Shown: piece by piece, positions 14,147-17,388 of the stretch
Numbering within the stretch: the first letter of the stretch is position 1
Layout of the letters: each line of letters starts with the position of its first letter
Source of the DNA: Phytoactinopolyspora endophytica
GTDB lineage: Bacteria; Actinomycetota; Actinomycetes; Jiangellales; Jiangellaceae
Assembly (NCBI RefSeq): GCF_004138495.1
Contig: NZ_ML142861.1
Span: 153,302-170,689 of the forward strand
Direction of reading: 5' to 3'
Length of the DNA: 17,388 bases
Position numbers and translations under genes: made by a program
The notes under the pieces: model-generated
The model's input: the letters and a program-made list of their open reading frames with translations, nothing else
Database searches by the model: none
What the model was told of the DNA's origin: nothing

Positions 14147-15372
14147 GGACCAGCACCCTGGGGAAGGTGGATCGTGAACTCGCAACCGCCGGCATGGTTC
14201 GCGACGGACACCGTTCCGGCATGTGCCTCCACCAGGCCGCGGGCGATCGCCAGTCCAAGGCCACCGCCACCATCACCGCGGCCGCGAGCGTTGTCGCCTC
14301 GGAAGGCGACGTCGAACACGCGCGGCAGGTCGGGCTCGGGAATTCCGCCGCACTCGTCTAAGACCCGGAGCACGGCGGCGCCCTCGACGCTCGCGGCCTC
14401 CACCACGACCTTTCCACCAGCGGGCGTGTGCCGGATGGCGTTGTCGAGGAGGTTGTCCAGGGCCCGGCAGAACTCACGCGCGGAGACCTCGACATCCGGA
14501 AGGCGGCTCAGCCGCTCGACCAGCTCGACCCCTTCGACCTCGGCGTGGGCGCTGGCACCGGCGAGCGCATCCGCGACCGCGTCGGCCAGCCCGACCCTCT
14601 CATCACCCAGGCGCATGACGCCGCTGTTGATCCGAGAGAGCTCGAAGAGGTCGTCGACCAGGCCGGTGAGCCGTTCGGCGTCGTTTCGGATCTGGCGGTG
14701 GTAGCGGGCGACGGCCGCGTAGTCCTCGACCACGTCGTCGTCGAGCGCCTCCGCCATGGCACGGATGGTCGCCAGCGGCGCTCGCAGGTCATGCGAGACC
14801 CAGGCGATCAGCTCCCGCCGCGACGCGTCCAGGGCGCGCTCGCGCCGTTGCGATTCCTCCAACCGCCGGGACACGCTCGCCAGTTCACCCGCCAGCGCCG
14901 ACAACTCGCCCGGTCCGGTCACGTCCGGAACGCGTCCCGTGGCCAGAGCTCCGTCGGTGTCCACCATCGACCTGGCGAAGTCGCCCACCTGACGGGCGCC
15001 GGAGTCGATGTCGTCGCCGAGCTGGACCGCCGCCCCGATCGCCACCGCGGCGGCCACCACAAGGACGATGAACAGTGCGGTGAGGTCGTGCGTGGAGATG
15101 AACATGGCGATCGCGGCCGCCACCACACCGGCCACGGTGACCAGCACAGACGCCAGCGCAACGACCAGTACCTGAGCACGGATCGGCCGGCCGCGGAAGC
15201 GGCGCGCCATCATCGCGCCCACCACGCTGGCGGCCACGGAACCGAGCAGCGCGTAGCCCAGCAAGATCGCTGTCTCATCGACGGGAACGCCGTTGAACAG
15301 GGCTGCGGCGCCCGCTGTCACCAAGGCGACCAGCAGGATCGCCGCGATGGTCGGCCAGCGTTGCCTCGTCAT
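14143..15372 (-). CDS. Sensor histidine kinase, four-helix membrane sensor
   Basis: A 409-residue kinase. Four membrane helices (about 8-26, 34-57, 66-93, 97-117) leave only short loops outside, so the signal is probably sensed in or at the membrane. A HAMP-like linker (about 118-180) leads to the H-box ELIAWVSHDLRAPLATI with H194. The ATPase domain has N-box DNLLDNAIRH (N307, N311), a G1 box reading D339-E-C-G-G-I, and G2 GGGGLGLAIARGLVEAHAG (368-386). The Cys in place of the first Gly of DxGxG is a variant I believe also occurs in other actinobacterial kinases. ATG 15372 overlaps the response regulator stop as ATGA. The pair clearly forms one two-component system. Confidence 0.93.
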   Translation of the reverse strand: MTRQRWPTIAAILLVALVTAGAAALFNGVPVDETAILLGYALLGSVAASVVGAMMARRFRGRPIRAQVLVVALASVLVTVAGVVAAAIAMFISTHDLTALFIVLVVAAAVAIGAAVQLGDDIDSGARQVGDFARSMVDTDGALATGRVPDVTGPGELSALAGELASVSRRLEESQRRERALDASRRELIAWVSHDLRAPLATIRAMAEALDDDVVEDYAAVARYHRQIRNDAERLTGLVDDLFELSRINSGVMRLGDERVGLADAVADALAGASAHAEVEGVELVERLSRLPDVEVSAREFCRALDNLLDNAIRHTPAGGKVVVEAASVEGAAVLRVLDECGGIPEPDLPRVFDVAFRGDNARGRGDGGGGLGLAIARGLVEAHAGTVSVANHAGGCEFTIHLPQGAGP

Positions 15373-16064
15373 GCCTCGAACCTGTATCCCACGCCGCGCA
15401 CGGTGAGCAGGTACTTCGGCTCGGACGGGTCCTCCTCGATCTTCTCGCGCAGCCGCCGCACGTGGACCGTGACGGTGGAGACGTCGCCGAAACGCCATCC
15501 CCACACCTCCTCCAGCAGTTCTTCTCTCCGGAACGCCCGCCCCGGGTTGGCCAGGAAGTGCACCAGCAGGTCGAACTCCTTCGCCGTCAGCTGGACTTCG
15601 GCTCCATGACGGCGAGCCTGATGACCGACGACGTCGATCTCGACACCGCCGCCGGAGAGCGTCCGGACCGACGTGGCAGAAACTCCGCCCGCAGACCTAC
15701 GCAGTACCGCGCGGACTCTGGCGGCCAGCTCGCGCGGTGAGAACGGCTTGGTGACATAGTCGTCGGCACCGATCTCCAGCCCGGCGATACGGTCGCTCTC
15801 CTCCCCCAGCGCGGTCAGCATCACAATCGGGATCGGCGCGACCTGGCGCAGCCGTCGGCAGACCTCCAAGCCGTCCATACCCGGCAGCATGAGGTCGAGG
15901 ACCACCAGATCCGGCAGCGTGGCCAGCGCCTGTTTCAGGCCGTCGATGCCGTCCGTGGCGAACGACACCTCGAAGCCGTCCCGGCGTAGGTAGCGCCCGA
16001 CGACATCGGCCAGCGCGGGATCGTCGTCGACGACCAGCACGCGCGAGCCGGCCTCAGTGCTCAT
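15369..16064 (-). CDS. OmpR/PhoB family response regulator
   Basis: A 231-residue regulator. The receiver domain (about 7-118) has the acidic pair D13-D14, phosphoacceptor D57 (LVVLDLMLPGMDG), T84 and K106 (DDYVTKPF). The winged-helix domain (about 129-231) has LTAKEFDLLVHFLANPGRAF, VWGWRFGDVSTVTVHVRRLREKI and VRGVGYRFEA. ATG 16064 is the natural start for a receiver; the frame stays open well upstream and the ribosome-binding site is weak. It heads an operon with kinase, GT-C-like protein and epimerase, all overlapping or closely spaced, and is divergent from the DUF2064-glycosyltransferase pair. It may control both units from the 147-bp region between them. Confidence 0.95.
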   Translation of the reverse strand: MSTEAGSRVLVVDDDPALADVVGRYLRRDGFEVSFATDGIDGLKQALATLPDLVVLDLMLPGMDGLEVCRRLRQVAPIPIVMLTALGEESDRIAGLEIGADDYVTKPFSPRELAARVRAVLRRSAGGVSATSVRTLSGGGVEIDVVGHQARRHGAEVQLTAKEFDLLVHFLANPGRAFRREELLEEVWGWRFGDVSTVTVHVRRLREKIEEDPSEPKYLLTVRGVGYRFEA

Positions 16065-16178
16065 CTGAGCGGCCGAGGACGCTGGGATGTCGTGCTCGGG
16101 ACTTTCATGGACACAACGATGACTGATCCGAGCGCGCGCCGTCGCCTCCAGCGGAAAGACTTTCGCGCTTCGTAATGA

Positions 16179-16205
16179 TTGACCAGGGCTTTTCGTGACT
16201 ACTCT
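16179..16205 (+). promoter_or_regulatory. Promoter of the DUF2064-glycosyltransferase unit, probably leaderless
   Basis: TTGACC (16179-16184) and TACTCT (16200-16205) form a -35/-10 pair with a rather short 15-base spacer. The ATG at 16212 lies 6 bases past the -10 and has no ribosome-binding site, which fits an mRNA starting at the AUG. Confidence 0.5.
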
Positions 16206-16211
16206 CACGGC

Positions 16212-16883
16212 ATGCCGATCATGTCAGGGGAGCACGTGCTGGTGCTGGCCAAGGCGCCGGCGCCCGGGCGATCGAAGACCAGGCTCAGCCCTGTGTTCGG
16301 CCCCGTCCAGGCCGCCGCCATCGCCGAGGCCGCGCTCGCCGACACCCTGGATGCGGTCGCACGGTGCAACGTCGAGCGGAAGATCATTGCGTTGGATGGG
16401 GAGCCAGGACTGTGGCTGCCGCCCGGTTTCGACGTCGTCCCGCAGGTCTCCGGCACGCTCAACGAACGGCTCGCCGCGGCCTGGGCCTACGCGGACGGGC
16501 CCGGTCTGCAGATCGGCATGGACACCCCTCAGGTCACCCCGGAGCTCCTGGAACGCTCGCTCGCCGCCGTCGACGGCCATGGCGCTGACGCCGCCCTCGG
16601 CCTGGCGAAGGACGGCGGATGGTGGGCGATCGCGCTCCGCGGCCCCCATCCGGAGGCGTTCCGTGACGTGCCGATGAGCCGGCCGGACACCGGGCGGCGT
16701 CAACACGCCCGGCTTCGCTCGCTCGGTCTCGACGTCGCTCTCCTCCCCATGCTGCAGGACCTCGACGACGCAGACGACGCGCGGGCCGTCACGGAGCTCA
16801 TCCCCGGATCCCGTACAGCGTCCGCGGTACGAGATGCCTACTCATCGCTCCGAGCGTCGTCCACCACCACTGGAATGAGCTGA
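16212..16883 (+). CDS. DUF2064 / TIGR04282-type nucleotidyltransferase-like protein
   Basis: A 223-residue protein with a GT-A/nucleotidyltransferase-like fold. The signature LAKAPAPGRSKTRLSP (about 12-27) is the phosphate-binding start seen in DUF2064 and related CofC/MobA-like proteins. IGMDTPQVTPELL (about 98-110) supplies the Asp that would bind a metal-nucleotide. GLAKDGGWWAIALRG, the PMSRPDTG stretch and LDDADD near the C-terminus complete the family pattern. Family members are often named glycosyltransferase, but activity is largely inferred. ATG 16212 is used because it lies 6 bases from a -10 box; ATG 16221 is an alternative. It is followed after 2 bases by a glycosyltransferase gene, so the two form an operon. 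Confidence 0.85.
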   Translation: MPIMSGEHVLVLAKAPAPGRSKTRLSPVFGPVQAAAIAEAALADTLDAVARCNVERKIIALDGEPGLWLPPGFDVVPQVSGTLNERLAAAWAYADGPGLQIGMDTPQVTPELLERSLAAVDGHGADAALGLAKDGGWWAIALRGPHPEAFRDVPMSRPDTGRRQHARLRSLGLDVALLPMLQDLDDADDARAVTELIPGSRTASAVRDAYSSLRASSTTTGMS

Positions 16884-16885
16884 CC

Positions 16886-17388
16886 GTGGTGATCGACGTG
16901 GTGCTGCCAGTGCTCAACGAGCGCGAGGCGATCCCCTGGGTGCTCGAACGGATGCCGCCCGGCTACCGGCCGATCGTGGTCGACAACGGCTCGGACGACG
17001 GCTCCGCGGAGGTTGCCACGGCAGCGGGCGCGCGCGCCGTCGCCGAGCCACGGCGCGGGTTTGGAGCGGCCTGCTATGCCGGTCTGACCGCCGCGACAGC
17101 ACCGGTCGTGTGTTTCATGGATTGCGACGCGTCGCTGGATCCGGGTGAGCTGCCCCGGCTCGTGGAACCGGTGCTGAACGAGACCGTCGACTTGGTGCTG
17201 GGAGCGCGGCGCCCTGACGACGGCGCGCTTGGGGTACACAACCGGCTGGCCAACCGCTATCTGGCGCGCCAGGTTCGACGCTGCTGCGGTGCGCGGATCA
17301 GCGACATCGGCCCGATGCGGGTGGCTCGCCGTGAGCCGCTGCTGGCGCTCGGCATCACCGACCGGAGGTCGGGCTGGCCACTGGAGAT
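16886..17388 (+). CDS. Glycosyltransferase family 2 (DPM1-like), truncated by the window end
   Basis: The first 167 residues of a family 2 glycosyltransferase. The start is VVIDVVLPVLNEREAIPWVL; VVDNGSDDGS (about 31-40) is the nucleotide-sugar loop and FMDCDAS (about 77-83) the DxD-type metal site. RRGFGAACYAGL (about 56-67) lies between them and LGARRPDDGALG follows, as in dolichol/polyprenyl-phosphate mannosyltransferase-like enzymes. GTG 16886 is two bases after the DUF2064 stop; GTG 16889 is equally possible. The reading frame is open to the window edge. The product may make the lipid-linked sugar used by the GT-C-like protein encoded across the divergent promoter; that link is inference. 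Confidence 0.9.
   Translation, partial: MVIDVVLPVLNEREAIPWVLERMPPGYRPIVVDNGSDDGSAEVATAAGARAVAEPRRGFGAACYAGLTAATAPVVCFMDCDASLDPGELPRLVEPVLNETVDLVLGARRPDDGALGVHNRLANRYLARQVRRCCGARISDIGPMRVARREPLLALGITDRRSGWPLE

Overview
The window is high-GC chromosomal DNA from an actinobacterium (Actinomycetia). The evidence is GC-rich codon use, frequent GTG starts, start/stop overlaps (ATGA, GTGA), and above all lineage-specific genes: mycothiol synthase (mshD), the orphan OmpR-type nitrogen regulator glnR, and the sseC/sseA sulfurtransferase pair. From memory, the order sseC - sseA(cysA) - thioredoxin-like (thiX) - membrane protein - glnR - mshD matches Mycobacterium tuberculosis Rv0814c to Rv0819. Here a DUF4395 gene and a MoaD-like gene are added. 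I cannot fix the genus. I see no rRNA, tRNA, CRISPR array, insertion sequence or prophage, and no gene-free stretch longer than 300 bases.

Layout. (1) 1-63: 3' end of an unidentified gene. (2) 136-1887: divergent aldo/keto reductase and TetR-family repressor genes, with two copies of AACGG-N10-CCGTT between them. (3) 1888-2153: convergent terminator region with a perfect 20-bp inverted repeat. (4) 2154-5767, minus strand: a sulfur-handling block. In transcription order it holds a MoaD/ThiS-like carrier, a multi-pass membrane protein, a membrane-anchored thioredoxin-like protein, then a separate transcription unit of leader peptide, DUF4395, sseA and sseC. The leader peptide, its leaderless promoter and mutually exclusive hairpins downstream look like a cysteine-responsive attenuator. 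(5) 5927-7729, plus: glnR and mshD. (6) 7805-10911, plus: ppk1 and a CYTH protein with a cut-down CHAD domain, joined by a GTGA overlap. (7) 10898-11521, minus: a PhoU-like DUF47 protein without an adjacent Pit transporter. (8) 11679-16064, minus: an operon of response regulator, histidine kinase, GT-C-like membrane protein and NAD-dependent sugar epimerase. (9) 16212-17388, plus: a DUF2064 (TIGR04282-type) protein and a family 2 glycosyltransferase cut by the window end.

The genes group into sulfur/thiol metabolism (block 4 and mshD), nitrogen control (glnR), phosphate/polyphosphate metabolism (blocks 6-7) and a probable surface-glycan locus under two-component control (blocks 8-9). The strongest candidates for something not yet described are regulatory or structural details: the leader-peptide attenuator, the paired TetR operators, an insertion with a degenerate internal copy in the MshD acetyl-CoA loop, the reduced CHAD domain, and a 13-bp-arm palindrome inside a membrane-protein gene. 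I found no wholly novel multi-gene system.
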